A stretch of 64,000 bases of DNA. Source: Solimonas sp041659605 (GTDB lineage: Bacteria; Pseudomonadota; Gammaproteobacteria; Nevskiales; Nevskiaceae). This document shows positions 1 to 7,959 of this stretch, one piece after another (position 1 is the stretch's first letter; every line of letters begins with the position of its first letter). The notes beneath the pieces are model-generated. The model worked only from the letters and a program-made list of their open reading frames with translations, did not search any database and was not told the origin of the DNA. Made by a program: the position numbers and the translations under genes. The stretch spans positions 1 to 64,000 of the forward strand of contig JBAZXW010000014.1 in the NCBI GenBank assembly GCA_041659605.1. Reading direction: 5' to 3'.

Positions 1-87
1 CGCTGGCTCTGGACGTACAACAACGAACGCCCGAACATGGCGCTCGGCGGCATCACGCCCATTCAGAAACTGGCCATGGCCGCATAG
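1..87 (+). CDS. IS3-family transposase OrfB, C-terminal fragment cut by the window edge
   Basis: The 28 visible codons end with the string YNNERPNMALGGITPIQKLA, the typical tail of the DDE-type IS3 OrfB integrase. It follows the catalytic Glu region, which lies outside the window. Stop is TAG at 85-87. Whether the full transposase is intact cannot be judged here. Confidence 0.8.
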   Translation, partial: RWLWTYNNERPNMALGGITPIQKLAMAA

Positions 88-129
88 CTCCACTTTTAGC
101 CGCAGCTAAAAATGGGGGGATTACCCCCA
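1..129 (+). mobile_element. Right end of an IS3-family insertion sequence (left part outside window)
   Basis: The first 87 bases encode the C-terminus of an IS3-type transposase. The following DNA carries a hairpin (TTTTAGC / GCTAAAA, 94-111) and then a G-run/C-run inverted motif ending in CA at 129. IS3 elements classically end in 5'-TG...CA-3', so I place the right terminus at about 129. The element inserted into the DUF4238 gene on the opposite strand, whose last codons are IS sequence. The left end and the target duplication are not visible. Confidence 0.7.
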
Positions 130-638
130 CTGTCGTTAAACTCTTTGATCTCCTCGTAAGTGAGTGACTTCTCCGGCGCCTTGCCCTCCGCCTTCATGCG
201 CTGCATCTGTGCTTCCCAGCGCTCCTTCGTGGCCAGCGAAATACGCATCGACATCTTCAAGACACGCTCTTGAAAGTCGCGCATGTTTTCCCGCATCTGC
301 GGCGACCGGACGGCAAGTAGTGCCATTAGATTAAGGATCGCGAGACGGTCGTCGCCATCGAACTTCTTGTTTGCCTCAACACTCAGAATGGCTGCGCGCG
401 CTTGGGTTTCGAACTTCCCTATGTCTTTCTCTAGTAGGTCCGGCGGAACACCATCGAAGTCAACCCGCAGAAAGTCACGCTCCGCGCAGATGTTCTTCGT
501 ATTCGTCTGGATGTACTTCCGCGCATTCAAGTCCGCGGCGTACACGTACCAGTTCTTTTTGCGCTTCCATCCAAATCCGCGCATGTACGCCTGCGGGATG
601 TAATGGTGAATTCGTGGTGCGGTCAGCATGTCGAACAT
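96..638 (-). pseudogene. DUF4238 family protein truncated by IS insertion
   Basis: The N-terminus has the DUF4238 signature HHYIPQAYMRGF near residues 11-22, followed by a region rich in Trp, Tyr and charged residues. DUF4238 proteins are usually near 300 residues; this frame has 180. Its last 11 or so codons are the terminal inverted repeat of the IS3 element, so the original C-terminus is lost or displaced beyond the element. Function of the family is unknown. AT content is higher than in the metabolic genes downstream, consistent with acquired DNA. Start is ATG at 638, with an alternative ATG three codons later. Confidence 0.75.
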
Positions 639-780
639 TCTCCCGTGCCGCTAATGGCATCACACCGGTCTCACCTTGCGGACCATGCACCGCCACGAGC
701 AGCTCGCCGACGTACCCGTGCAGCCACTGCCGCGCGCCTCTGGACACATACAACACGGTAGCCGGCTTGATATTTGAAGC

Positions 781-867
781 GGCATGTAAACCGGCATATC
801 AGGCCTCATGAAGTGGAATATACTTCAGCTCTGTCAAATAGATAAACAAGATTATTAACCGGCATAT
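781..867 (+). promoter_or_regulatory. Repeated GGCATRT motifs upstream of the Fic gene
   Basis: An 11-base word, AACCGGCATAT, occurs at 789-799 and again at 857-867, where it runs into the ATG of the Fic gene. A related GGCATGT lies at 781-787. A small inverted repeat (GAAGT / ACTTC, 810-826) sits between them. Spacing and position over the start codon suggest an operator, possibly autoregulatory, but no binding protein can be named. The stretch 639-865 otherwise shows no convincing gene. Confidence 0.4.
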
Positions 868-2074
868 GTTGCCTGCGACACGCCTCTCGTTCTATGCCCT
901 CGAAAGCCCCGCGATCCGGGAACGGGAGACTTCGGTCGCGCGCCTGAGCGGTGAACTGAGCGGGCGCCTGCCGCCCGCCACGCGCGTTGCGCTCGCGCAG
1001 TGCCTGGAAGGCATCAACAGCTACTACTCCAATCTGATCGAGGGGCAGAGCACCCGGCCGATCGAAGCCGAGCGTGCGCTCAAGCGCACTTTGGCCGAAC
1101 GGCCTGCGGGTCGCGCCGGCGATCTGGCCGTCCTCGCGGTCGCGCATATCCAGACCGAACGGTGGATGCGCCGGCAGCTGAAGGACGAGCCCGGCGTGGA
1201 CGTGGCCGGCATTGACTTCATCCGCGAACTGCACCGTCAGTTTGTATCGCAGTTGCCGGAATCCCTGCGCGTCGTCACCGGCCGCAGTGGTGAAACCGCC
1301 ATCAACGAGCCCGGTGAACTGCGTCAGCGGTACGTGGATGTCGGCGCGCATGTGCCGCCGGCGCACGAAGACGTGCCAGGCCTGCTCTCTGCGTTTTCCG
1401 ACGCCTGGCGGCGATTGCCGAAGACGCCGGCGCATATTCTGCTGGCGCACCACCGCTTTGCGTGGATTCATCCCTTCCTGGACGGCAACGGCCGCATTGC
1501 ACGCCTGCTCACCACCGCCATGCTCGCGCGGACAGGCCTGGACGCCGACGGCTTGTGGTCGCTGTCACGCGGACTGGCCAAGCGCAAGGGCCGCTATTAC
1601 GAGCATCTGGCGCTCGCCGATGCAGAACGCCAGGGTGACTACGATGGCCGGGGCGCGTTGTCGCAGAAGGCCGCCGTCAGCTTCGTCGATTTCATGCTCG
1701 ACACCTGCGAAGACCAGATCCGCTTCATGACCGAGCGTCTGCAGATCGCGCACGTCAAGGACCGCGTCGCGCGCTTCTGTGCCGAACGCAAGCTGGTGAT
1801 GGGCCGCGACGAACGCGCCGCGCCCCTGCTGATCGAGGCCATGTTCATGGGGCGGCTGGAGCGCGGCGCTGTCCCCCGGCTACTTGGGCTGGGCGAACGC
1901 GCGGCGCGCGTCGTCGTCGCGGAGTGCGTCGAGGACGGGCTGCTCGCCGCCACCAGCACCCGCGCCGATCTCACGCCGGTTTTTCCGGTCTACGCCGCCG
2001 CCTACCTGTTTCCGCATATGTTCGAGATCGACGATCCGCAGGCGGCGATGCGGGAGACGCTCGGCGGGCCGTAG
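866..2074 (+). CDS. Fic domain protein (class II, AMP-transferase family)
   Basis: Fic enzymes transfer AMP (or another phosphate-containing group) from a nucleotide to hydroxyls of target proteins. The 402-residue product has the full active-site motif HPFLDGNGR at residues 202-210, with catalytic His203-equivalent and the anion-binding DGNGR loop. An N-terminal inhibitory helix motif SNLIEG at 55-60 matches the class II [S/T]xxxE[G/N] pattern, so the enzyme should be autoinhibited. The C-terminal 120 residues look like a winged-helix or DNA-binding region, common in stand-alone Fic proteins. No antitoxin partner lies next to it. The start ATG at 866 lacks a good Shine-Dalgarno site, so a start slightly downstream is possible. 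The gene sits between an IS-broken gene and duplicated DNA. Confidence 0.9.
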   Translation: MLPATRLSFYALESPAIRERETSVARLSGELSGRLPPATRVALAQCLEGINSYYSNLIEGQSTRPIEAERALKRTLAERPAGRAGDLAVLAVAHIQTERWMRRQLKDEPGVDVAGIDFIRELHRQFVSQLPESLRVVTGRSGETAINEPGELRQRYVDVGAHVPPAHEDVPGLLSAFSDAWRRLPKTPAHILLAHHRFAWIHPFLDGNGRIARLLTTAMLARTGLDADGLWSLSRGLAKRKGRYYEHLALADAERQGDYDGRGALSQKAAVSFVDFMLDTCEDQIRFMTERLQIAHVKDRVARFCAERKLVMGRDERAAPLLIEAMFMGRLERGAVPRLLGLGERAARVVVAECVEDGLLAATSTRADLTPVFPVYAAAYLFPHMFEIDDPQAAMRETLGGP

Positions 2075-2126
2075 ATTCGTGCACGCTTGATGGCGCGCTT
2101 GTGTGTTGAGTCGCCGCTGGCCCGGT

Positions 2127-2450
2127 TCAGGCCATCACTCCGTTGCCCGGTTTGTCGCCGAAGCACGCGGTAACGGCGAGCCTCACGTTCTGGAGATCGT
2201 TTCCCAGAATGGCTCTCGCTCCTTCGCCGTCTGCGCCCCATTGCTGCCAGCCGCGGGCGGAGAACCAGTATTCGAACATCGTCCGCGCGTCATGCAGCTT
2301 TTCGGCAAGGAAGTGATCGCAGTCTTCGGCGTTGCGGAATTCCCAGCAGATCTCGCCGACACGCCGTAACCCTTCCGGATTCGCGCCCGGTCCCGCGTCG
2401 ATCAGCTTGGCAAGTTCATCGATGAGTGTCTCGGCCCCGCGCAGGTCCAT
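2127..2450 (-). CDS. Hypothetical protein, 107 residues
   Basis: I do not recognise the family. The gene is probably real: its ATG is preceded by a strong GGAGGGG ribosome site at ideal spacing, and the product is a well-balanced soluble protein. The N-terminal half is helical and acidic (GAETLIDELAKLID), the middle rich in aromatic residues (CWEFRN, FEYWFSARGWQQW). There are no membrane segments or signal peptide. It is convergent with the Fic gene and lies just upstream of the first copy of the 322-bp repeat. Confidence 0.6.
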   Translation of the reverse strand: MDLRGAETLIDELAKLIDAGPGANPEGLRRVGEICWEFRNAEDCDHFLAEKLHDARTMFEYWFSARGWQQWGADGEGARAILGNDLQNVRLAVTACFGDKPGNGVMA

Positions 2451-2541
2451 AACCCCTCCATGGGTGCATGCGCAAGTTTTTACCGTATCGCAATCGGGCT
2501 TCCCGATCCATTAGCCGGTTGGCCAGGGTTGACATCCCGGT

Positions 2542-2863
2542 TTGACCACCCTGGGGCGGAACCTCCCGGGTGATTTCCGCAGGCGGATACCGATTGGCGC
2601 TCACGCGCATGCGTTGATTGGCCGAGTGCCAAGCATGGGCTGGGTGCCCGGTAACGTGTTCCTTCATCACGTAGCCGGAATCCGCCGATGAAGCAGACTC
2701 AGCGTGCCATCGACCTCGCCAAGGCCTGCGGCGCCGTTCCGATGTTCAAGGACGTGATCGCCGCCTTCACTGCGGACCAGTTGCAGCAGTTTTACTTGGC
2801 CGCTGCGGCTGACGGCAAACACGTCGTCGTCGACAGCAATGCACGACGCTCGGTGGACCCGCG
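2542..2863 (+). repeat. 322-bp direct repeat, copy A
   Basis: This segment aligns without gaps to 7370-7691 (offset 4828) with about 20 mismatches by eye. It covers 146 bp of noncoding leader plus the first 58 codons of a small gene. The leader is as well conserved as the coding part, which points to a recent segmental duplication. The two copies bracket the sugar-dehydrogenase relic, the FHA-cyclase gene and the kinase gene. Confidence 0.9.
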
Positions 2864-2867
2864 GTAA
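2688..2867 (+). pseudogene. Truncated duplicate of the 111-residue gene at 7516
   Basis: The reading frame starts MKQTQRAIDLAKACGA and matches the first 58 residues of the intact paralogue at 7516-7851. It then leaves the homology at VDPR and stops immediately. The second half (the VDELVQL to C-terminal segment of the intact copy) is absent. The breakpoint coincides with the end of the direct repeat, so this looks like a duplication remnant rather than a gene designed at 59 residues. Confidence 0.75.
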
Positions 2868-2943
2868 GCGTCCGGTCGTTGCCGCCTTGACTCACGCGTC
2901 GCGGTCGTAAACCTCGTTGATGTAGATCTGGTGCTCGTATATA

Positions 2944-2972
2944 GGTGTCCGCCCTCGAAGTAGGTGGACACC
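2944..2972. repeat. Hairpin GGTGTCC / GGACACC
   Basis: A 7-bp perfect inverted repeat with a 15-nt loop lies in the gap between the truncated duplicate and the sugar-dehydrogenase relic. It could be a remnant of an insertion-sequence end or a weak terminator. The surrounding stretch 2868-2983 has no convincing gene, although a short open minus-strand frame ending YINEVYDRDA is present. Confidence 0.3.
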
Positions 2973-2983
2973 ATCCTTGGCGC

Positions 2984-3211
2984 TCAGATCACAGAGCGGA
3001 AGGCGGTGTTCGCCGGACACTTACCCGCGGTCATGTAGTCCGGCACCAGGTCGCCGCCGATTTCGTCGCGTTCATTCACCACGACCCACAAGGCACCGGT
3101 ACGCGGTGCCCACGCCATGCCGTTGGGGTTGCGAATTCCGGAAGCGAGGGTGCGATGGCTGCCGGTCGCGCGGTCAATCTCCGAGATCGCCGCGCGGCCT
3201 TCCTCGCTCTA
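2984..3211 (-). pseudogene. Fragment of a PQQ-dependent sugar (sorbosone-type) dehydrogenase
   Basis: The minus strand encodes about 75 codons ending at TGA. They contain SGIRNPNGMAW and NERDEIGGDLVPDYMT, hallmark segments of the soluble glucose/sorbosone dehydrogenase beta-propeller, where they sit in the middle of a roughly 400-residue protein. A stop codon (TAG) lies a few codons upstream and no start is available. After DYMTAG the sequence leaves the family. This is therefore a decayed internal fragment. Its position between duplicated segments suggests loss by rearrangement. Confidence 0.7.
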
Positions 3212-3309
3212 CACTCTACGGATCCGCTCGCTCGTCTCGCCAGGGCATCAGGGCGGCGCGTTTCATTCAGGCGCGGTGCCTGCACCGCAGACGCCCGGCG
3301 ATGGAGCCG

Positions 3310-4227
3310 TCACGTCTGGGGCGTCTCGAACCTCACGGTAAACCGGCCTTCGACATCGTCGGCGAACGGGCGGCCAAGAGACAGTTCGCCCGTGTGTGGC
3401 AGCACCGCCTTGTTGCACGCAGGCAGGAGCCTGACTTCCGTTGTTGCGCCATCGCGCAGCCAGGTACCGTTGCGGCTGATGTCCTGCACGAACCAACAAC
3501 CCGAGAGGAATTCGACCTGCAGGTGCGTGGTGGAGACGCGAGGCTCCGGATCAGGCACGACCAGAGCGCAGTCCCGGCCACGTCCCACGACGTAGGTTTT
3601 TCGCTCCGTCAACGTGACCTCACTGGCTCCATGGCGCATCACCAGGGGGCGGAAGTGACTCGCGGCAGGCGCGAGCGACGCCACGATGGTTTCGGTGCGC
3701 GCACCCGCGTTCTTCCAGTCAAGCGTCCAGATGTTCAGCACGCCCAGGCCCTTGAGATCGCGCGGGCCATACAGACTTGTCCGCGCACGCAAGTCCGGCG
3801 CAAGTGCGCCGATCCACTCTTCGGCGATGAAGATCCGCCCCGGCGCGCCCTCGGTCAGCTTGTGCAACCGCGCGGCCAGGTTGACCGTCAGCCCCACCGC
3901 GTCCGGGTGTCCCATCGTTTCGCGGAACTCCACCGGCCCGGAATGCAGGCCCGCGTAAAGCTCCAACCCTGCGTCGGCCGCGAGGCGCTGGGCGGTGATT
4001 GCGGTCAACGCGGCGGAAGTGACCGGGTCGCGTTCGAACACCGCCATCACATCGTCGCCATACGACTTGATGAACTCGCCGCCGCGGCTGCGAGCCGCGG
4101 CGATGATCCCATCCAGTACATGCCGGATGCGCCGCTCCGCAGCCACTTCGCCAATCAGACTCCGCAAGCGAACGCTGCCGGCGATGTCGACGATCAGAAC
4201 CGTCGCGTGACGAACTTCGGATTCCAT
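3310..4227 (-). CDS. Class III adenylate cyclase with C-terminal FHA domain
   Basis: The enzyme should make cAMP from ATP in the cytoplasm. Residues 7-125 form the cyclase catalytic domain: metal-binding Asp14 in VDIAGS, Lys54 and Asp58 in FIKSYGDD, and the LHSGPV...VNLAARL core. Lys54 fits the ATP-specifying position. Residues 205-300 form an FHA domain with GR215-216, STTH near 232-235 and the phosphothreonine-pocket NGT at 253-255. I chose ATG 4227 because it starts just before the catalytic fold and has an AGGG-type site; a longer frame reaches 4380. It is transcribed divergently from the Ser/Thr kinase, whose phospho-products the FHA domain may read (inference). Confidence 0.88.
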   Translation of the reverse strand: MESEVRHATVLIVDIAGSVRLRSLIGEVAAERRIRHVLDGIIAAARSRGGEFIKSYGDDVMAVFERDPVTSAALTAITAQRLAADAGLELYAGLHSGPVEFRETMGHPDAVGLTVNLAARLHKLTEGAPGRIFIAEEWIGALAPDLRARTSLYGPRDLKGLGVLNIWTLDWKNAGARTETIVASLAPAASHFRPLVMRHGASEVTLTERKTYVVGRGRDCALVVPDPEPRVSTTHLQVEFLSGCWFVQDISRNGTWLRDGATTEVRLLPACNKAVLPHTGELSLGRPFADDVEGRFTVRFETPQT

Positions 4228-4589
4228 GCCAACCCTGCTCCGGCCTTCTGATCCGTGGGCGCAGTATTGCAGATAGCTGTTCCTTGCATCCCTTGACGGC
4301 CAGACCCGGACACCGTGTACTTCAATCGCTGTCGCTGTCGCTGGTAGCTTGAGCCGCAGAGATCCACTTACTTTCTGCAAATCTCCGTCCGAACAACCGC
4401 GGCTGGCTCCAGGAATCTGAATGGCATCGCCCCACTTCGCAGCGCTTCTGATCGTCCGTGCAGGCCTTCGAAGGGCCCGCCCCCTCCCGCTCCAGGATGA
4501 GGGTGTGACCCGGTCGGGAGCGCTCGCATGGGACTGATCAGCGTCTTGCTGGGCGTGCCCGCGATGCCCCTGACGGCGATGCGAGATCC
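4228..4589. promoter_or_regulatory. Divergent intergenic region between cyclase and kinase
   Basis: This 362-bp gap has no convincing gene. A sigma70-like pair TTGACG (4293-4298) and TGTACT (4316-4321) with a 17-nt spacer points toward the kinase. That would leave a 5' leader of about 260 nt. A short GCTGTC tandem lies nearby. The promoter call rests on consensus match only. Confidence 0.35.
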
Positions 4590-7334
4590 GTGAGTACGTC
4601 GCCTTCGACGCGGCCTTCGACGATCTGGCGCGACGCGTTCGACGTGTTCGATGCGCTGATGGAGCGCACCCCGGAGGAGCGAGCTTCGGAGATGGCGGGG
4701 CTGGCGCAGTTGCGGCCGGAGCTGCACCGATGTGTGCTGATGCTGGCCCGCGGCCAGGAATCGGCAGGCGCGCAGTTCATGACGGACGGCGGTGCTCCGC
4801 AGCCACTGGGAGAGGATGCAGGCCCCGTTGTGAACGAGGGCGACATGGTGGGCGCCTTCCGTCTGGAACGCCGTCTGGGTAGCGGTGGCATGGGCGCGGT
4901 CTGGCTGGCCCGCCGCGCGGATGGCGTGTTCGAGGCCCCGGTCGCGCTGAAGCTGATGCACGGCCACCTTGTGCGTACCGAGATCCGCGGGCGCTTCGTG
5001 CGCGAGGGGCGGATCCTGGGTCAGCTCTCCCATCCCAACATCGCGCGCTTGCTCGATGCCGGGGTGACGGCCGAGGGGCAGCTGTACCTGGCGCTGGAGT
5101 ATGTCGACGGGACGCACCTCGACCGATGGTGCGAAGAGCGGCAGCTCGACATCCCGTCGCGGGTGAAGCTCTTCCTTCAGGTCTGCGCCGCGGTTTCGCA
5201 TGCGCATTCCCACCTGGTGGTGCACCGGGATCTGAAGCCGTCGAATACCCTGGTCACGCAGGAAGGACAGGTCAAGCTGCTCGACTTCGGGATCGCCAAG
5301 CTGGTGGAGACCGAGGAGGGTGCCGGCGAGACCGAGTTCACGCGGCTGGGCGGCCGGGTGCTCACGCCCGAGTACGCGGCTCCCGAGCAGATCACGGGCG
5401 CGCCGGTGACCGTGGCTACAGACGTCTATTCGCTCGGCGTCCTGCTGTATCGGCTCCTGAGCGGACAGCGACCCTACGGCAAGCCGGGGCAAGGCCTGCG
5501 CGAGCTCGAAAGCGAGGTGCTCACGGCGGTCCCGCCTTCGCTCGCGCGCGGCAGCGACACGCGCAAGCTTCGCTCGACCTTGAGCGGCGACCTGGACACG
5601 GTGGTGCTCAAGGCGCTGAAGAAGAAGCCGACGGAACGCTATCCGTCCGTAGCCGACCTGGCCGATGACCTGCTGCGCTGGATGGAGCATCGGCCGATCC
5701 AGGCCCGACCCGACTCGTGGACCTACCGAACGACCCGCTTCATCGGCCGGTACCGCGTGCTGGTGGGCGCGGCGGCAGCCGTCATCGTTTCACTCACCGT
5801 CGGTCTGGTCATCGCGCTGTGGCAGGCGAAGGCAGCCGTTGAGGCGGGGAACGAAGCCACCGCGAGGCGACGGCAAGCCGAAGATCTCATCGGGTTCATG
5901 CTGGGCGATCTGCGGGAGCAGCTGATCCAGGTTGGGCGGCTGGACGCACTCGACGCCACCATGGCGAAAGTCTCGGAGTATGTCCGGGCCGAGCAGGGCA
6001 CCGTCGCCGACGCCGACGCTCTTGCGCAGCGATCGTCGGTGCTCACCGGAATCGTCCGTACCGAACGCGAACGTGGACGGTTGCCTCAGGCCGCGGCCGC
6101 GGTTGACGAGGCGCTTCGCGTCGCTCGTCAGCTGGTCGCAACGGAGCCCGGAGAGCGGGCGGAGGTGGCCCTTGCAGAGGCACTGGTCGCCGATGCCCTG
6201 GTCGCATCGTCCAATGCCGACCCTGGAAAGATGTACATGTCCGCGAATGAAGGGCTTGCTCTTGTTCGTCCTCGACACCGCGATCGGCCGGATGACATCG
6301 TCCTGGCACGCCTGGTCGCGGAACTCGACAGCCTCGCCGCAGTCGGCATCGGCGATCAACGCCCCGATGAGGCCAAAGCGCTCCTTCGTGAATGCTTCGA
6401 AAGCCTGAAGTTCGCCGAGGAGAACCGCGAAGCGCCCTCGCGCTTGATGCGAAGCAGCATGGACTGTCGAGCCGGCCTTCTCTACCAGTCAGAGACCGCC
6501 GACGATGCAGCGGCGCTCGTTTCCTTCGCCCAGCGCGCGACCCAGCGGTTTCCAAAGGATCTGGCCCTCCAGCGTGACGCGCAGCAGGCCCTGGCCAGCG
6601 CTGCCAGTGTCCTGGTATCGACGCGGAGGTATGACGATGCCGCGGTGGCGTTGGAAATTGCGGTCCCCCTGGGCAGGCGGCTTCTGGATCTCGACCCAGG
6701 CAACGTCAAGCTGGTCCAGAATTTCGCGAACGCACTCAGCTCTGCCCAGGTGCTCGCAACGGCACGCGGGTCATGGTCCGATGCCCAAGCCGTGGGCGAA
6801 GAGGCGCTGGCCGTGCTCGGCAGGCACTCCACTGGCCTATTCGGGGTCCGCTACTGGCTCATCATCATTCGCGCCGACCGTGCAGCGCTTTTCTTCAAGT
6901 CAGGCAAGGGCAACGAGGCGGTGGAAAAGGAACTTGAAGCGGGTATTTCGTTATGGCGCGAGGACGAGGGCAGACCGGACATCATCGAGAACATGTTGTT
7001 CCTGCGGCTGCGTCAATGGCTGTATTCGCACGAGAAGCGTCCAGCGACCGCCGATGCGGCGCTCAAGTCGATTCGTGATCTGCGAAGTCGGCTCGAATCG
7101 CAGTCCCACACCCCGTACACCGAGGTGCTCGGCGCCGAGGCGGACTACGTCGAGGGCCGCATCGAGCGGGCCGACCGGGTGCTTCTGGAGCGCCTCGTCG
7201 CGGACGGGGCCCAGATTCCGGACTTCGAGGAGTTCCGCGACGCCGCGTGCCGCATCCGCGTGGCAAGCGGCGGTGGACCTTGTCCGGCCTTGCCGGCATT
7301 GCCCTCACGGGCGGGCGGTTCCTCCAAGATTTGA
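4590..7334 (+). CDS. Membrane Ser/Thr protein kinase with C-terminal helical-repeat domain
   Basis: A Hanks-type kinase that phosphorylates proteins on Ser or Thr. Residues 90-370 carry the Gly loop GSGGMGAVW (97-105), Lys121 in VALKLM, the catalytic HRDLKPSN (212-219), DFG (232-234) and APEQ (264-267). A single transmembrane helix spans about 389-411. The remaining 500 residues start with EDLIGFMLGDLREQL, typical of large TPR kinases of gammaproteobacteria, and are Ala/Leu-rich helical repeats probably outside the inner membrane. Start is GTG at 4590, since no in-frame ATG lies upstream of the N-terminal Met-Ser-Thr run. Divergent from the FHA cyclase. Many such kinases sit by an ECF sigma factor; none is present here. 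Confidence 0.92.
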   Translation: MSTSPSTRPSTIWRDAFDVFDALMERTPEERASEMAGLAQLRPELHRCVLMLARGQESAGAQFMTDGGAPQPLGEDAGPVVNEGDMVGAFRLERRLGSGGMGAVWLARRADGVFEAPVALKLMHGHLVRTEIRGRFVREGRILGQLSHPNIARLLDAGVTAEGQLYLALEYVDGTHLDRWCEERQLDIPSRVKLFLQVCAAVSHAHSHLVVHRDLKPSNTLVTQEGQVKLLDFGIAKLVETEEGAGETEFTRLGGRVLTPEYAAPEQITGAPVTVATDVYSLGVLLYRLLSGQRPYGKPGQGLRELESEVLTAVPPSLARGSDTRKLRSTLSGDLDTVVLKALKKKPTERYPSVADLADDLLRWMEHRPIQARPDSWTYRTTRFIGRYRVLVGAAAAVIVSLTVGLVIALWQAKAAVEAGNEATARRRQAEDLIGFMLGDLREQLIQVGRLDALDATMAKVSEYVRAEQGTVADADALAQRSSVLTGIVRTERERGRLPQAAAAVDEALRVARQLVATEPGERAEVALAEALVADALVASSNADPGKMYMSANEGLALVRPRHRDRPDDIVLARLVAELDSLAAVGIGDQRPDEAKALLRECFESLKFAEENREAPSRLMRSSMDCRAGLLYQSETADDAAALVSFAQRATQRFPKDLALQRDAQQALASAASVLVSTRRYDDAAVALEIAVPLGRRLLDLDPGNVKLVQNFANALSSAQVLATARGSWSDAQAVGEEALAVLGRHSTGLFGVRYWLIIIRADRAALFFKSGKGNEAVEKELEAGISLWREDEGRPDIIENMLFLRLRQWLYSHEKRPATADAALKSIRDLRSRLESQSHTPYTEVLGAEADYVEGRIERADRVLLERLVADGAQIPDFEEFRDAACRIRVASGGGPCPALPALPSRAGGSSKI

Positions 7335-7369
7335 GATTCGCGCTTCACGCAAGAGCGCGTGCGCAGGGC

Positions 7370-7691
7370 TTGACCACCCTGCGGCGAAACCGCCCGGGTG
7401 ATTTCCGCCGGCGGATACCGATTGGCGCTCAAGCGCATGCGTTGATCGGCCGAGCGCCAAACATGGGCTGGGGGCCCGGTAGCGTGTTCCATCATCACGT
7501 AGCCGGAATCCGCCGATGAAGCAGACACAGCGTGCCATCGATCTCGCCAAGGCCTGCGGCGCCGCTCCGATGTTCAAGGACGGGGTCGCCGCCTTCACTG
7601 CGGACCAGTTGCATCAGTTTTACTTGGCCGCTGCGGCTGACGGAAAACACGACGTCGTCGACAGCAACGCACGACGCTCGGTGGACCCGCG
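7370..7691 (+). repeat. 322-bp direct repeat, copy B
   Basis: Second copy of the segment at 2542-2863, in the same orientation, 35 bp after the kinase stop. It includes the intact leader and the 5' half of the complete gene at 7516. The copies could recombine and delete the 4.8-kb interval. Confidence 0.9.
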
Positions 7692-7851
7692 TGTCGACGA
7701 ACTGGTTCAGCTCGTACGTCGTCTCGCCACGGTGATCGAGGTGCGTTGCCCCGGGCATTCGATCACGCAGTCGGCCCTTGCTTATCTGCGCGCCAACGGC
7801 TTCAGCGGCGGGGCGCTTCTGAAGTTCGCGCAGTCGAAAAACGCCGCGTAA
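7516..7851 (+). CDS. Hypothetical protein, 111 residues (intact paralogue of the 2688 fragment)
   Basis: I do not recognise the family. The product is a small basic soluble protein with two predicted helical halves: residues 1-50 (AIDLAKACGA, FTADQLHQFYLAAAADGK) and residues 58-111 (VDELVQLVRRLATVIEV, SALAYLRANGFSGG). There are no cysteines in a metal-binding pattern and no signal peptide. Conservation of the duplicated 146-bp leader suggests that region matters, for example as a promoter. The start ATG is shared by both copies. Confidence 0.6.
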   Translation: MKQTQRAIDLAKACGAAPMFKDGVAAFTADQLHQFYLAAAADGKHDVVDSNARRSVDPRVDELVQLVRRLATVIEVRCPGHSITQSALAYLRANGFSGGALLKFAQSKNAA

Positions 7852-7959
7852 GCGGGAGTTTTGTTCACAGCGGCGATTCGCGACGGATTGCCCGTTGCCG
7901 CCAGAGCGAGCCCGGCGGCCTGCACCACCGCAATGCAATCGCCCCGCGAACGGGGCAGA

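Noticed and set aside
639..865. Short minus-strand frame before the Fic gene (peptide with ARQWLHGYVGELLVAVHG)
   Set aside because: It overlaps the DUF4238 start in another frame, lacks a ribosome site and matches nothing I recognise.
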